The notes: generated by a model from the sequence alone, not told the origin. A stretch of 64,000 nucleotides of DNA from Acanthosepion lycidas (GCA_963932145.1 OZ010572.1:82164108-82228107); one strand, 5' to 3'; positions 11,971 through 24,218 are shown, numbered from the stretch's first letter. A program made the numbers and translations.

Positions 11971-12390
11971 TCAATTACTACAATTAAATTCATAAATTTG
12001 GTTAAAGATACTAATACATAAGTATGTTAAAATCGTTTATACTTTTCCCATCTTAAACAAAATTCAGTACAAAATATCGTCCGTGTCATTTATAGTGTTA
12101 CATTTTAATTAGAAATTTGAAAGTTTTTTTTTTTTTAATTTTCACGATATTTTAAAATATATTTATAGCAATATATATTCTTTTATATTCTTGCCAATCA
12201 CAGTCTTCTTTTAAACATGTATATAAAGGGAAAAGAGAACCATAGAATATGTTTTACTTTGGAGATAATTTATTTTTCATTTAAATATTTCATAAAACTA
12301 AAGTTGAATTCGTTGAAACACGAATATGATCCAAAGTACATATATAACTAAATTGTTCCTCAGAAATGGGAACGTCTGGTGCTATTAATT
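11971..12390. other. unassigned AT-rich sequence
   Basis: Nothing recognised. Confidence 0.4.
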
Positions 12391-12391
12391 C

Positions 12392-12483
<92 letters not shown>

Positions 12484-12542
12484 TAGAAACATATGCAACT
12501 GGCTGGACAGAGACATGGCTGTTAATATTAATTCGAACAGGT

Positions 12543-12620
<78 letters not shown>
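12392..12620. repeat. (TA)n(GATA)n and (CA)n(TA)n
   Basis: A TA tract turns into nine or so GATA units ending near 12,483. After 57 bases of unique sequence, CA and TA tracts follow at 12,542-12,620. All open frames here are repeat translations. Confidence 0.95.
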
Positions 12621-12623
<3 letters not shown>

Positions 12624-12777
12624 TAATTGGAGGGGGGTGCTGAAACATCCTAACACAAGCTCGATCCTTAGATGCCAGTATGACTGGTGTTATGACTAGA
12701 CTTATTGACAGATTAGAACATTATACTATAGAATGTTTGAACGTTCAGAGAGAGGCATGGATGGCGATACTGAACCA

Positions 12778-12780
12778 AAT

Positions 12781-12823
<43 letters not shown>

Positions 12824-12880
12824 TACTGGAATAGTTTAAAACAGATTATACATAGAGACAAGTATAGACAATTTTGATTC

Positions 12881-12949
<69 letters not shown>
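12778..12949. repeat. two (GATA)n blocks
   Basis: GATA runs at about 12,781-12,822 and 12,882-12,948 flank a 60-base unique link. Confidence 0.95.
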
Positions 12950-12950
<1 letters not shown>

Positions 12951-13330
12951 AATCATGATTGGGGAAGCACACATTCATCTTAAGACATGCCCCCAGCATC
13001 CTAATTCTGACAATGAGTGTTATTGAGCCTGGACACAATAGAGCCTTCAGGATCTCCCACTTAAATCATCCAGTGGCGATATGTAGCCTCAGCAAGCAAT
13101 CTGCCCAGAAGAAGATGAGTGTGAGTGATAAAATTTTCTTTGGCCGAACCCTTTCCACTCTTCTCCCATGGCCCTCCGTAGTGAGGCTATTTGAGTGGCC
13201 AAACAATTGTAAGACTGAAATCACAGGTCTGGGAAGAATCTAATCGACAAATCTCCGAGGAATAGGGGCTGGGGCAAGGGGTAATTGAATTAGCGTCCAA
13301 TTTTAAGGAAAATCGTTGCGATGGAGAACT
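12950..13330. other. unassigned sequence
   Basis: Higher GC than its surroundings, with a 94-codon + frame lacking known motifs. No confident call. Confidence 0.35.
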
Positions 13331-15995
13331 AACACGGAAAGCTGGAGGTGGCGCATGTGTATAGGAAATAAGGGAGAAAGAGAAAAAAAATGAGAGGTGA
13401 AAAAGGGAGAAAAATAAAGTGAAAGTAATAAGAACGGGTGAAAGACAGAAGGTGGGTGGTAGAAGAGAGAGAGAGAGAGAGAGATAGAAAGAGAAAACAG
13501 GAGACCCTACGGGTTTTCCAATAAACGGAATTGTCGCCATCTGTGGTCAGAAACGCCATAGGATAGAAGGCAAAGAGGAAAATATATATAAATACATTAC
13601 AAATACGCACACATTCATGAAAAAGGTATATGTCTATGTATATAGCGATTTGTATTTTTACGCATGTATCTGCATGTGCATAATGTGTTTGGGAATCATT
13701 ACTTGCGTAGTGAGTCCGAAGAGGACACAAAAATTTTAAATAAGAGCATCCGAGACATTAAAGAAATAACTAGGGAGAAAATAATGGAGGAAGTACTACG
13801 GAAAAAAAAAACACCGCATTAACAGAAGTGAGAGAGATGGAGTTTAAGAAAAGAAGTATGATGAAGAATGATAAAGAATGAAAGAAAAAAAAAAAACAGG
13901 GAAAAGGTGAAGGCGTGGGAGATACAGCAGGAGGAAGTGAACTAGGCAAACAAGAATTAGAAAGAGACTGAAGAGGAAGAAAGGAAAATGAAGGAAATGA
14001 GGAAACGGAATATAGCGAAAAAGGAGGAAATGAATGATATTTAACAACGATGTTTAGGAATAAATAGAAAATAATAGACATAAAATTGACAAGGAAAAGA
14101 AGACGTATAAGAATGAAAAAGACAGATAAACAAAAAAAAAGACAGATTAAACGAAAGAAGAAAACGACGAAACCGTTGATGAGGGTGGAAAAGAAGAAGA
14201 TGCCGATGATGATGACGAAAAAGAAGAAAAGCAGATGATAACGACGACGACAACAACAAAGAAGAAGAAGAAGAAGAAGAAGAAGAAGAAGAAGAAGAAG
14301 AAGAAGAAGAAGAAGAAGAAGAATTAAATAATAACGAACAAGGAAGATAATGCTTTAGAAAAAGAAAGGTAATATGAAAGACAGGTAATTCAAATGAGTT
14401 ATAAAATAAAAATAAAGGAAATGAAGGGAAAGGAAGAAAATCTCAAATTAATGGCCATATGAGAATGAGGGAGGGAAAATAAATTAAACAAATATTCGGA
14501 TGTTTTTCTGAGCATGGAATAATAATAATAATAATAATAATTAAAAAAAAATTAAAGTAGAATAGAAAATGGAGAAAGCAAAGTAAAGGAAAGAAAGAAA
14601 GAAGTAAGAAAAAAGTGGAAAATATGAAATTAAAAGCAAATCGTAGAGAAAGAAGGAGAGATAATCAGGAAAGAATAAGAAAGGAGAAACAGAACAGGAA
14701 GGGAAGAAGACAACATAAGAAAGAAAAAAAGAAAGAAAGAAAGATAGGAAAGGAAGAAAGAAAAATAGGAAAGGAAGAAAGAAAGATGCGGAAGAACAAA
14801 AAAAGATGTAGAAAGTAAGGTATTGAATTTCAAAGATATGATGAAAATGAAATCAGCAAGAACAAGAACGATATAAGGAAAATGAAATTTCTTTTTAAAT
14901 CTTGAAGAGAGTAAGAAAATCGAAAGAAATTTGAAACAGGGAATCAATGGAATATATTTTTAAATTAGAGAAGAAAAAAGAAGAGGGTGAAAATTTAAAA
15001 TAACAACAGAAGCTAAATGGAATAAAAAGCAAATAGTCCAGATAAAAATGAAGTTGCCGTATCCCCCCAAAAAATAAACATGAAGCAAAATCAACGAAAA
15101 ATATAGAAAGAGACAAACAATCGAATGAAAATAAAAATAAACAAAGGCTACTATTTACTTGAAGTAAATGAAGAAGAAGAGGAAGAAGAAAAACGAAAAC
15201 GCCGATGATAAGGACATCAAAAAAGACACTGACGATGATGAACAACAAAGAGGAAGACGATGACGAGGATGGTGAAGGTTAAAATGCTGATGACGAAGGC
15301 AGCAAAGATGAAGAAGAAAAAGAATGAGGAGGAGCAGGAGCAGGAGGAGGAGACGACGCCTGTAAGTAAAGAAGAAGAAGATAAAGAAGGAGGAGCAGGA
15401 GGAGGAGACGACGCCTGTAGGTGAAGAAGAAGAACAAGAAGAAGAAGAAGAATGAGCAGGAGCAGCAGGAGGAGATGACGCCTGTAGGTAAGGAAGAAGA
15501 AGAAGGAGGAGGAGGAACAGGAGGAGGAGACAACACCTGTAGGTAAAGAAGAAGAAGAAGAAGAAGAAGAAGAATGAGGAGGAGCAGGAGGAGGAGACGA
15601 CGCCTGTAGGTAAAGAAGAAGAAAAAGAAGAAGAAGAAGAAGAAGAAGAAGGAGGAGGAGCAGGAGGAGCAGGAGGTGGAGACGACGCCTGTAGGTAAAG
15701 AAGAAGAAGAAGAAGTAGACACAAATAAGGGGGATGACAAAGAAGAAGAATATTGTCGATGATAAAGACGAAAACGAAGGCGACGAAGAAGACGCCTGGA
15801 GGTAAAAAAAAAATAAAATAAAATAAAAAACGCAGAAGAAGCAGAAGACACCGATGACGAGAACGACCCAAAAGAAAATTATGTCGATGACGAAGACGAC
15901 AATGACGAGGACTGCAAAGAAGATTCTGATGACGAAGACGAAGAATAAGAAAATAAGGCAAAATGGCGGAAAATTGAAGGGAATAAGTAAGAAGA
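13331..15995 (+). repeat. 2.6-kb purine-rich tract
   Basis: The + strand is mostly A/G for about 2.6 kb. It includes a pure (GAA)n run at about 14,259-14,323, AAGA-type repeats near 14,720-14,790 and the minisatellite described next. The long minus frames (up to 330 codons of Phe/Leu/Ser/Pro) are artefacts of this composition. Confidence 0.85.
15335..15810 (+). repeat. GA-rich minisatellite, ~60-85 bp unit
   Basis: Seven copies of a punctuating motif GACGACGCCTGTAGGTAAAG occur between GAA/GGA runs (near 15,352, 15,408, 15,474, 15,530, 15,596, 15,681 and, diverged, 15,787). Unit length varies with the number of GAA triplets. Confidence 0.85.
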
Positions 15996-16594
15996 AAAGC
16001 ATGGCAAAGAATTAAATGCAAAATCGAATCAAACACAACAACGAAACGAATGAAAAAAAGGAAAAGAAAAGAATACGAAACAAACACGAATACAGAACAA
16101 GAAACGGCAATTCTTCTGTCCACTGGTGATGGGTTCTCATGACGCACGAGTGCTGTATAATGATGAGGGTTCCACTTGAAATTACCGCGTCTTCTTCGAA
16201 TCGCAGGAGATGGGATTCCACAATAGAAACCAAATAATAATAATAATAGTAAAAGCTTTTAGATAAATAGTACTATCACTAACGATACGAGTAATAAATA
16301 CATCTTCAAGGAAAGTGCAAGATGGCGACCGCTTGTGCACAACAAGAATTGCTTACACGTCCGTATGAACAAGAATATAATATGGAAAAATTATACACAA
16401 ATATATTCAGTGACGACATCCGCTTAGAATCGAAAATATTGCCTGTTCTCTGTGATGAAATATGGTGACTTTTAACCTCCACTTGGAATATAACTTCGCA
16501 AAGCACCTATCATCGAATGAGGTACTTGAAATTATTAAAATAGTGAATGAATGGTCACCTAATGATGTTAACCATGGTTAACTTAGTACAGTAG
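15996..16594. other. unassigned sequence
   Basis: No gene or repeat recognised. Confidence 0.35.
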
Positions 16595-16595
16595 A

Positions 16596-17015
16596 AAACT
16601 GAGGCGCGTAGTCGAATGGTTGCATTGTTCGCTTTCCGAACGTGACACCTACGTTCGAATCTCGTCGATTTATCAGGACTTCTTGGTGTTATCGGCCTGA
16701 GTATGCTACCCAGGGAGCGGTACCTTTGGGAAGTGCCTGAAAACCATACCATGTAAGTGAAATTTGGGATCCGTCAGTAGTTGCGCAAGCACAAATGTGC
16801 AAGTCGTCATAGCCGAGATTTTGAGCGTATTGGCCCCATCAGACTATTGACCAGGCCAGATCATGCGCTCTCTCCCAGAAAATGTAAGCATAAGACACAA
16901 ATGGACTTTAGCAGGCGTCTGCCACCGGGATTGGTTAGTCACCCTAGTTGACAGGCATACTCGGATACGAGCTGCCAGCCACCCCAAGGCTAGGCTAACC
17001 AATGAGGATTGAATG
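16596..17015 (+). repeat. SINE-4, tRNA-derived
   Basis: An A box (TAGTCGAATGGT, 16,609) and B box (ACGTTCGAATCTC, 16,651) are 42 bases apart, the spacing of a tRNA-derived pol III promoter. A GC-richer body of about 340 bases follows, with GGTACCTTTGGGAAGTGCC and CAGGCATACTCGGATACG blocks. No tRNA acceptor stem is evident. Only one copy is seen in the window; family name unknown to me. Confidence 0.65.
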
Positions 17016-17555
17016 CATTATTATTGTAATTATTATTATTATAATCGTTAATTGTATAATGATATAGCTTCTTAAATATTTCTGGGTGTCGTCATTGATA
17101 TGTATGAAACTTTGCTTATTCTGACTTAAACTGATAAATTGGGAGCTCCATTTAAAAACAAAATCATGGCGGCTCATTACTGGAAACAAAAAGAAATAAC
17201 AAAGGCCCGCCAAAGATCCAAAATAGGATCTTTAAAGTTGCCTCACCGTTAATCAAATTAAAAAATATATAATTGGTTTACAGCAAAGGAAAAACTTTAA
17301 AATAAACACATCTGCTTGTTCCACGTTTATGTATGCTGATTTTTTTTGAATGGACGTACAACGGCATAGTCTTACGCAGAGTGAACCAGCGCAATCCATA
17401 AGCTAGCAGTCTCGTCGTTTGTTTCGTACCTACAAGCGCACCATTACGAAAATAACAAAGAGAAATACGATACTGCCTCAAATCAAAGAAAACCCACTTA
17501 ACTGATAGCTAAAATCAGTAAGAAAAATCTTTTTTTTTAATTCGAACTTCATTAG
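17016..17555. other. unassigned sequence
   Basis: A 67-codon minus frame (17,481-17,278) has no recognised motif. Confidence 0.35.
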
Positions 17556-17557
17556 TA

Positions 17558-17898
17558 AAATATTTATATGTATTCATTCCGCATAGTCGTCCCTTTCAGA
17601 TTGACCAGAGATTTTCGATTGGGTTTAAATCAGGAGAAATTCCGGTGTGGTCTATAGTACTTTGATTTGCTCAATGGTAAGGCAGTGTGTTCGTGCAGCG
17701 TTACAATTTTTCGTACGTTTCCTTGGAGTAACGTCCATCAAACGATGTAGGACATCTAATCGACAATCGAGACAATAGTGTATGGGCGTGATCAAAATAT
17801 GACATAATCACGGATGATGAAATATTTTTCAAGGTCAAACAAATTTTATCATACACTCCGAAAATAGATTCATATTACTGCGCACCACTGCAAATGAC
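17558..17898 (-). pseudogene. internally deleted Tc1-like transposon
   Basis: The minus strand encodes a Tc1 transposase start (TPRKRT and LTIEQIK, the first helix of the N-terminal DNA-binding domain) and, only about 70 bases later, the C-terminal catalytic block ISPDLNPIENLWS. The middle, with the first two catalytic aspartates, is absent. An end-like CAGTGGTGCGCAGTA (minus, about 17,898) could be one terminal repeat. The other end was not found. Cannot be active. Confidence 0.7.
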
Positions 17899-17899
17899 C

Positions 17900-18176
17900 T
17901 AATCTGATGAAAAAATAGAAATCAGTTACACCCTATAACTCCATTGGGTCTAAAACTGACCCTAATATGAAATAAAGGAAACTAAAGCGGTTGTTTTATT
18001 TAATGTACACAATGGTTTAGGTCTCCCGGAGTGCGAATTAATTGTATCGGGATTGACTTGCGGGTCTCGCTTACTGAATATTGATTTACTGTAAGACGGC
18101 GGTTGATATTAAAATTTTATTTATTACTCCATACATTTTATATATCGCAATTTCCATCATATATATGTACGCGTGT

Positions 18177-18241
<65 letters not shown>

Positions 18242-18630
18242 GAGGTATATAGAAAAAAAGGAAAGAACACTTAGGTAAATAATCCGGTGTTCTTTAGTAT
18301 TTTTGTTTTTATTTTTAAAAAACAGGTAGGGTGGGATATCCATATCAAAGAGGATGATGGCGTTCATGTACGCACATCGTCTGGTCAGTTACAGCGAAAG
18401 ATAGCTTTTGGGCACCATGCTATGTCGTGAAGTGACTAGAGAATTTTGTTTTATTTTATTTTATCTATTTATTTATTTATTTATTTTTATCCAAATGGCT
18501 GTTTCATATATAAACGCGTCGCACTGAACTACTATTTCTTTTTTGACGACTTCATAAAGGGTTTTTCTATTTAATGATTGGGTTAAGCTTTTAAGCCTTC
18601 TATTAAACTATGGAATTTAATTTTTTTTAT
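17900..18630. other. unassigned sequence with (GT)n
   Basis: A GT tract lies at 18,172-18,240 and TTTA repeats at about 18,462-18,487. Otherwise nothing recognised. Confidence 0.4.
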
Positions 18631-18631
18631 G

Positions 18632-19735
18632 CTAATTATTTAATGCAAAAATTTGTTGATGTTGGCAAAAAATCGTTAACTCTTGTCTATGGTTTAATAA
18701 ATTTTCATTACTTAGAAACTTAATAATGTGTAGTTTTTCATGTAGGCATAAACGGCATGGGTCATCCCAGGTTTTACAAGTTCTTGTTCTATTTATTATT
18801 TTCCATCTTACTTTTGGAGTTTTATTCATTTCTTTTAAATGGCAAAAATATTTGGATAGAGATGTCTGATTTCTATTTGTAATATTATTGAAGGAGCTTT
18901 TGTGTTGTCTCCATCTAATTTTAAATTCATTCTTCTTTGAACCAATGTATATCCTATCAGTGTTAGGACTCTCAATGAATGAGATAGTAAATTGGTATAT
19001 CACAGATTTTATGAGGCATTTATTTTCCAGCGGGAAGTCTTCAGTCATATAATTTTTCATTATTTTTTCTAATTTTAGTTTAGGATTTTTGTTAATATTG
19101 TTTAGGCATGCATGTTTTTCCACGATTTTATTATTATTTTTTTTATGATACTTTCTAGATTTTCAGTGCAACTGTAACTTAATTTTAAGGTGTTTTTATT
19201 AAAGATCTCGCTATTAGTAGGAAAGTGTTTTTCAATTAAAGCTAGGAACTTATGTCGTAGCTTAGTACTAATTATTTGGTTGAATGGAGGGGTATACCAG
19301 ATGATTTTTCTTTTCCTGTTTTTCTTCCTGTTAGTACTATTGTTTCTATAACTTATGTTAGTATTTTTGTATCCGCTATTTTTTAGGGCTGTGTTATAAA
19401 AATTACTATGTTGTCGGAATATTTCCTTAGCTAAGTTCATGCTGATTCTTTTCTCTCTTGATGTGGGTATATGCTTAAGTATAGATGGAGGGTGGTTTAA
19501 CTTAGAGTGTACATACAAGGAATTCGTGTTAGTTTTTCTGTAAGGTAGGTATATGTTGTTCATTAAGTCTAGAGTTATGTCGAGGAAGTTTACCGTTTTT
19601 AATTTAGTGTTGACTATAGTTTTTAAAATAAAATGAATGGAGTCAACCAATGAAGGAGGAACCAAAGTTATGAAACCAAACTGAGTCTAAAATTAGTTCA
19701 AGATCTCTTCCATGAGACGGTTTGCTGTTTATATT
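18632..19735 (-). pseudogene. Penelope-like element: RT end plus GIY-YIG endonuclease
   Basis: Two overlapping minus frames (19,665-19,102 and 19,123-18,632) make the C-terminal half of a PLE protein. The first holds VNFLDITLDL, NHPPSILKHIP and a SYSC block, typical of the RT thumb and linker. The second holds a GIY-YIG nuclease: IYIG, then FKIRWRQHKSSF with the catalytic arginine region, TSLSKYF and a CRLCLHEK cysteine pair. PLEs use this nuclease to nick the target. The frames are offset at about 19,102-19,123, so a single frameshift breaks the protein. The 5' part with the catalytic aspartates is missing beyond about 19,735. This is the longest coding relic in the window. Confidence 0.8.
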
Positions 19736-19950
19736 GCATTTTAAAGTTTAACACCATGGATTATTATCTAAAAAACAAAACTATTTGAAAGACACATTTT
19801 AAAAAAGTCAGCGGTGTATACAAATGAAATAAACGCTCGTATATCTCAGCTGTGGATTAAAATATTCAAAAAACTGCAATTATAAAATATCTCATAATAT
19901 TCAATCTGGAAGAAAATTCATTGTGAATAATGAAATTTTTATTCGTTTTT
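19736..19950. other. spacer between PLE and LINE
   Basis: Nothing recognised. Confidence 0.4.
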
Positions 19951-19954
19951 AATC

Positions 19955-20460
19955 ATTTCATCCTATGCAAGGCGATAATGCCACTAAGATGCAGGGGTCT
20001 ATTATGAGTGAAAGAGAATTCCAGTAAGACATAAGATAGTGATTGGTGTGAGAAAATAATGTATTAGAATAGAACATACGGTTGCACCTAGTTGTTCAAT
20101 AGCAAAACGTTCAGACCTAAGTGACAATCTAGTAACACGATTAAATCCATGCAGACGAGGTACCATAATGAAAGTTTATCAAAATAATTTCCCTGAAGAT
20201 ATTTGCAGAAAAGACAGAGAGAAGCCACCTCAAATCGGTGTGACTGAAGTCGAGATACTAGGTCAGGATCGATTACATGACAGACCTTGTCTTTGAATTT
20301 TGTTAAGAATCTCGGTATATACCAGAAGTATTCTAGGCACAGAAGAATTTTCTGGCACAGCATAGTTTTCTACGTAGTAAATCTAGCAAGTCATTAAACA
20401 CAACCCTTCCACTTCATGTCAGTTGGAAACGTGAGCCCAAGAAGTTGCAAATGTTAAGAG
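19955..20460 (-). pseudogene. LINE 3' fragment (family L-B)
   Basis: The minus strand reads DPDLVSRLQSHRFEVASLCL after an ILDKIQR-like block, and the plus-strand left edge carries the family 3' tail in reverse (TTTTAATCATTTCATC at about 19,948). The upstream end near 20,410-20,440 matches the copy at 55,830. One open 91-codon frame remains (20,363-20,088). Confidence 0.65.
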
Positions 20461-20760
20461 ATTATATTGAGTACGATCTTGGTAAAAGCACCAGAGATAT
20501 GACTACAAAATAATTATGTGTCATATTAAACTGTCAATAAACAACGAGTGGATTTGCGTTCCTCATTAACTTTCGCTTGAGAACCGAACACAATATTCCA
20601 GCATCTGCAAAAGTCTTGTAGCCAGGAATGTCAACCTTTCATTTACTAAGATTTCTCGAAAGCGCAGACCAATGGACGTAACACTCACTGTTTAATAAAT
20701 AAAAGAATAGGTTGTCTAAATACGAAGTATACACAATAATTGTCTGATTAAAATTAAATG
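20461..20760. other. unassigned sequence
   Basis: Nothing recognised. Confidence 0.4.
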
Positions 20761-20763
20761 CAC

Positions 20764-20796
20764 ATATATATGTGTGTGTGTGTGTGTGTTACTCTT

Positions 20797-20846
<50 letters not shown>

Positions 20847-20886
20847 GTATGTTACTCTTCAATATATATATATATATATATATATA
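20764..20886. repeat. duplicated (TA)n(TG)n block
   Basis: A unit TGTTACTCTTCAA followed by TA and TG repeats occurs three times, so the microsatellite has itself been tandemly copied. Confidence 0.85.
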
Positions 20887-20959
20887 ATGTTACTCTTCAA
20901 ATATGAATTGAGTTTAACGAGCCGCTGGCGTATTTTGTATAGAGAAAAACACCTTAAAA

Positions 20960-21083
20960 TACTCTTCCTTTCTGGTGTTCGACGATTGTCGAGGAATATG
21001 ATATTTGACTGATGTCAAATCAGTCAGATATCTTACGTCTAGCCACAGTGAGGAGTTGTGATACAGCGAAACAGTCTGCAGAT

Positions 21084-21147
<64 letters not shown>
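20960..21147 (+). ncRNA. decayed hammerhead-bearing repeat
   Basis: Bases 21,037-21,088 align with the hammerhead at 44,891-44,945: GTCTAGCC, stem II GTTGT/ACAGC, then GAAACAGTCTG and ATGACAT. The core reads GTGAGGA, so C3 is lost, and the cleavage-site stretch is deleted. It ends directly at a TA tract. A small hairpin (GATATTTGACTGAT and its near-complement) lies just before it. Confidence 0.55.
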
Positions 21148-21148
<1 letters not shown>

Positions 21149-21346
21149 CTAGACTCGTTTCGAAAAACCCTCGAATTTTTGATTTGCAAATAATCAAATC
21201 AATCTCGAGGGAAAAAAGGTTTTAAAAAAAACATGACATACTGTCGAACAAATCGCAGAGATGCAGGTCTGAAGCCCAAAGAAAAAACCCTGATACGAGT
21301 AGACAACTAACTAACAAAAGAGCTCAACACGATCGTAGAGCAGACC

Positions 21347-21463
21347 TAGATACACCTAGTGAGCCAGACAAACCTACCTAGGTTTCACCTAAACAGATCG
21401 TCTTACTTTCCCTGACATTCCGTTTAGGTGAAACCTAGGTAGGTTTGTCTGGCTCACTAGGTG

Positions 21464-21469
<6 letters not shown>
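21347..21469. repeat. perfect 48-bp inverted repeat
   Basis: Arms at 21,347-21,394 and 21,422-21,469 are exact reverse complements with a 27-base loop. Arms contain CCTACCTAGGTTTCACC. No coding or transposon motif is associated; a TATC/TA tract begins at the right arm's end. Confidence 0.95.

Positions 21470-21520
<51 letters not shown>
21470..21520. repeat. (TATC)n(TA)n
   Basis: Compound microsatellite abutting the inverted repeat. Confidence 0.95.
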
Positions 21521-21522
<2 letters not shown>

Positions 21523-21529
21523 AGCAAAG

Positions 21530-21760
21530 GGTTACAGAGTGGCAGCAAAGGTAAAAAGTAAAGAGGCGTGACAGAGGAAAGTATGAAGACAAGGGCGTGC
21601 GTGGAATAGATCAAGCCATCTAGAGATGCCGACTGATATTGCATTTGAATATTTGAAGATTATAACTATGAGGGAAGCAAGTAAGAGGATGAGAATTACA
21701 CTGACGGGAAGTACGAGGCATGAAAAAAGGATTCCTCCTACACTACAAATACATATAGCA
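21530..21760 (-). pseudogene. LINE 3' scrap (family L-B)
   Basis: The block ATTGCATTTGAATATTTGAA followed by GGGAAGCAAGTAAG matches the C-terminal coding region of L-B at 55,315-55,360. Only this end is present. Confidence 0.5.
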
Positions 21761-21764
21761 AGGG

Positions 21765-22185
21765 GGTAAAAACTTTAACAACACTCAAATAACATCGTCA
21801 GGATTACTACTACATCAACACCCAAAATTATTTGCTCTGTTATAAAACTCTACAAAAAGTAATTAATCCAAAACTAGATTTTCTACAGTGAATTAAAAAA
21901 AAATAAAACAAACTCTTATTAATAATAAGTAATTTTTTTATAAAAAATAAGATGTTCTATCAAACATTTGAATAAAAAACAAATAGAATGTAATACTTTT
22001 TCAACTAACCCCAAACATAAAAAATCTTTTATATCGCAACGAAGTACATTATAATTATAAACAAAAAGAAAATATCCAAAAAAAAAATCAATAAATACTA
22101 ACATATTCACATCAGATCCTAGTAAAAAGAATAAAAAATAAAAGGAATTATATATCACATTAAATCCAGTGCTTCCAATTTAATT
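21765..22185. other. unassigned AT-rich sequence
   Basis: Nothing recognised. Confidence 0.4.
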
Positions 22186-22189
22186 ATTT

Positions 22190-22590
22190 GTAATGACATT
22201 TCCCCACCAACTAAAGTGTTGCAGAAAACCAACATTGTATATAAATTTAAATATCCTCTGGGAGATTGTATCTCCAACGGAAAAATAATATTTATGTTGG
22301 GCACACTACGACCACGTTGTCTCTGTTGCTGAGTTTTCATTTGAATGCTGCGTTCAACATTTCAAAACAACAGTGTACATAGCGACATTCGAAATTCAGA
22401 AAAATTCTTGTTAAAAATACTTCTATAATTTTTCATGAAAATAATAAATGTAACCTAAAAATTATTGAATCTATTTATATTAAAAGATTGAAGCCAAACA
22501 TTAATAAAATTAATTATTACTACTGCACAAATGTTTTCAAATGTGTACAGTATAAAAATGAATAGTGATGTTCTGTACCAATAGTTTTAA
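22190..22590 (+). pseudogene. PLE GIY-YIG endonuclease fragment
   Basis: The + strand reads TNIVYKFKYPLGDCIS, then (after a frameshift) a shifted YVGHTTTTLSRRL-like stretch, and ends with NTSIIFHENN and LKIIESIYIKRLKP. This order matches the GIY-YIG domain and C-terminal tail of PLE proteins. The RT part is not present. Frameshifts occur near 22,280 and 22,400. A shorter copy of the very end lies at 31.9 kb, and both copies sit beside a mariner relic. Confidence 0.65.
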
Positions 22591-22679
22591 TACTTATTTA
22601 AAAAAAAAACAAGATCTCGACACAGTGTGCGATGTATAAATTATCGTGTAAATTACGGAAATATGAAAATAACACTGAC

Positions 22680-23110
22680 ATCTCATTTTAACAGATATAT
22701 TTACAAAAACTGCACAACTGGACAGATGTAAGGGGTGATGTGGTTGCAGAAATTGTCGGACAGCAATGATTAGGTTCTTCTGCTTGCGTGGAATGAACCA
22801 TAGTTCTGTTGCCAGAAATAGGCAATCACTTTCTTAATCCAACGCAGCAATACCTTTTAAAACCTTCTTAATCGCCATTAGACTCATCCAACTCTTTTCG
22901 AATCCTCTGCACTGTCCTCAGATTGACATCCAAGCACTCTGAAATATGCATGTTGGATCTTTCGGTGCGAATGCCAAGCATTACAATAAGTTGTTTCCAA
23001 ATTTCTGGCGGAGTGAATTGCGTTATGGTGGTCATTTTTTCACAGACGGTTCCTAACTGACCATACTCTATTGTGCAATTGACAAAATCAAGAGCAAGCA
23101 ACACGCATAA
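22680..23110 (-). pseudogene. internally deleted mariner transposase
   Basis: A 78-codon minus frame (23,104-22,868) ends with a helix-turn-helix (CLDVNLRTVQRIRKELDE) typical of the mariner N-terminus. About 100 bases downstream a shifted frame shows LSDNFCNHITPYI, which precedes the third catalytic aspartate in this family. The catalytic middle is absent. Confidence 0.6.
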
Positions 23111-23154
23111 GCGAAATTAACAAATATCAAATGGCGACATTTTACCCATCGCAT

Positions 23155-23489
23155 CCTGTATTTCGTATTCGGCGTATGAGGACCAGTAACTCAGTTCCTA
23201 GGAACCGACACCCAGACACCAGCACATATGATTTGATTATAGTGGTGAAGGCTTTGTGCAGAATCAACCACACTTTTTGAAGGGTTGAATACAGAGACCT
23301 GGTGCACTACGAACAACCTTCCGTAGGTTCAGAGTTGTCCTTCTCCTAGACCAGATGCCATCCAAGGCTATAGAACCCAGTCTGTCCTGCTAATTACCCA
23401 GAACTGGACGAAGAAGAAAAGGATTCACACCTTTCCCAAGAGTGTTAGCACATAAATGAATGTAATGGATTCGACTGGAATTCGAACGG

Positions 23490-23490
<1 letters not shown>
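23155..23490 (-). repeat. SINE-1 copy, head replaced by (TA)n
   Basis: It matches 24,231-24,585 over most of its length (for example CAGTAACTCAGTTCCTAGGA and GAAGGCTTTGTGCAGAATCA). The B box remains (TTCGAATTCCAG on the minus strand), but the A-box half is cut off by the TA tract at 23,491. Confidence 0.8.

Positions 23491-23571
<81 letters not shown>
23491..23571. repeat. (TA)n
   Basis: Pure TA tract about 80 bases long. Confidence 0.98.
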
Positions 23572-23574
<3 letters not shown>

Positions 23575-23750
23575 CACCCTGTTGTTTTCAATAAACAATG
23601 TGAATTACGGCTCATGCGTTTGAGAGATTCAACAAAGCAGATGTACTTTCCCGTAATGTCTGAACTCGTGTCTCCCTCTGGGAGAAACTCGGTCTTATCC
23701 TTTATGCCCTAACCAACTCGACCACAGAGAGCGCCACAGCCAAGGAATAT
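23575..23750 (-). repeat. tRNA-like SINE fragment
   Basis: On the minus strand TGGTCGAGTTGGTTAGGGC is a good A box and D arm, and CGAGTTCAGACATTAC is a weak B box about 45 bases later. No tRNA acceptor pairing was found. Confidence 0.45.

Positions 23751-24218
<468 letters not shown>

Noticed and set aside
15290-15325. CTGATGACGAAGG as ribozyme core
   Set aside because: Falls in GA-rich low complexity; no stem pairs.
15155-16147. 330-codon minus open frame and overlapping 190-261-codon frames
   Set aside because: Phe/Leu/Ser/Pro homopolymers from the GAA/GGA minisatellite read in three frames; no domain or start context.
17278-17481. Histone H3-like residues (GTKQTTRLL) on the minus strand
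   Set aside because: Only a few residues agree and the rest of the frame does not fit any histone.
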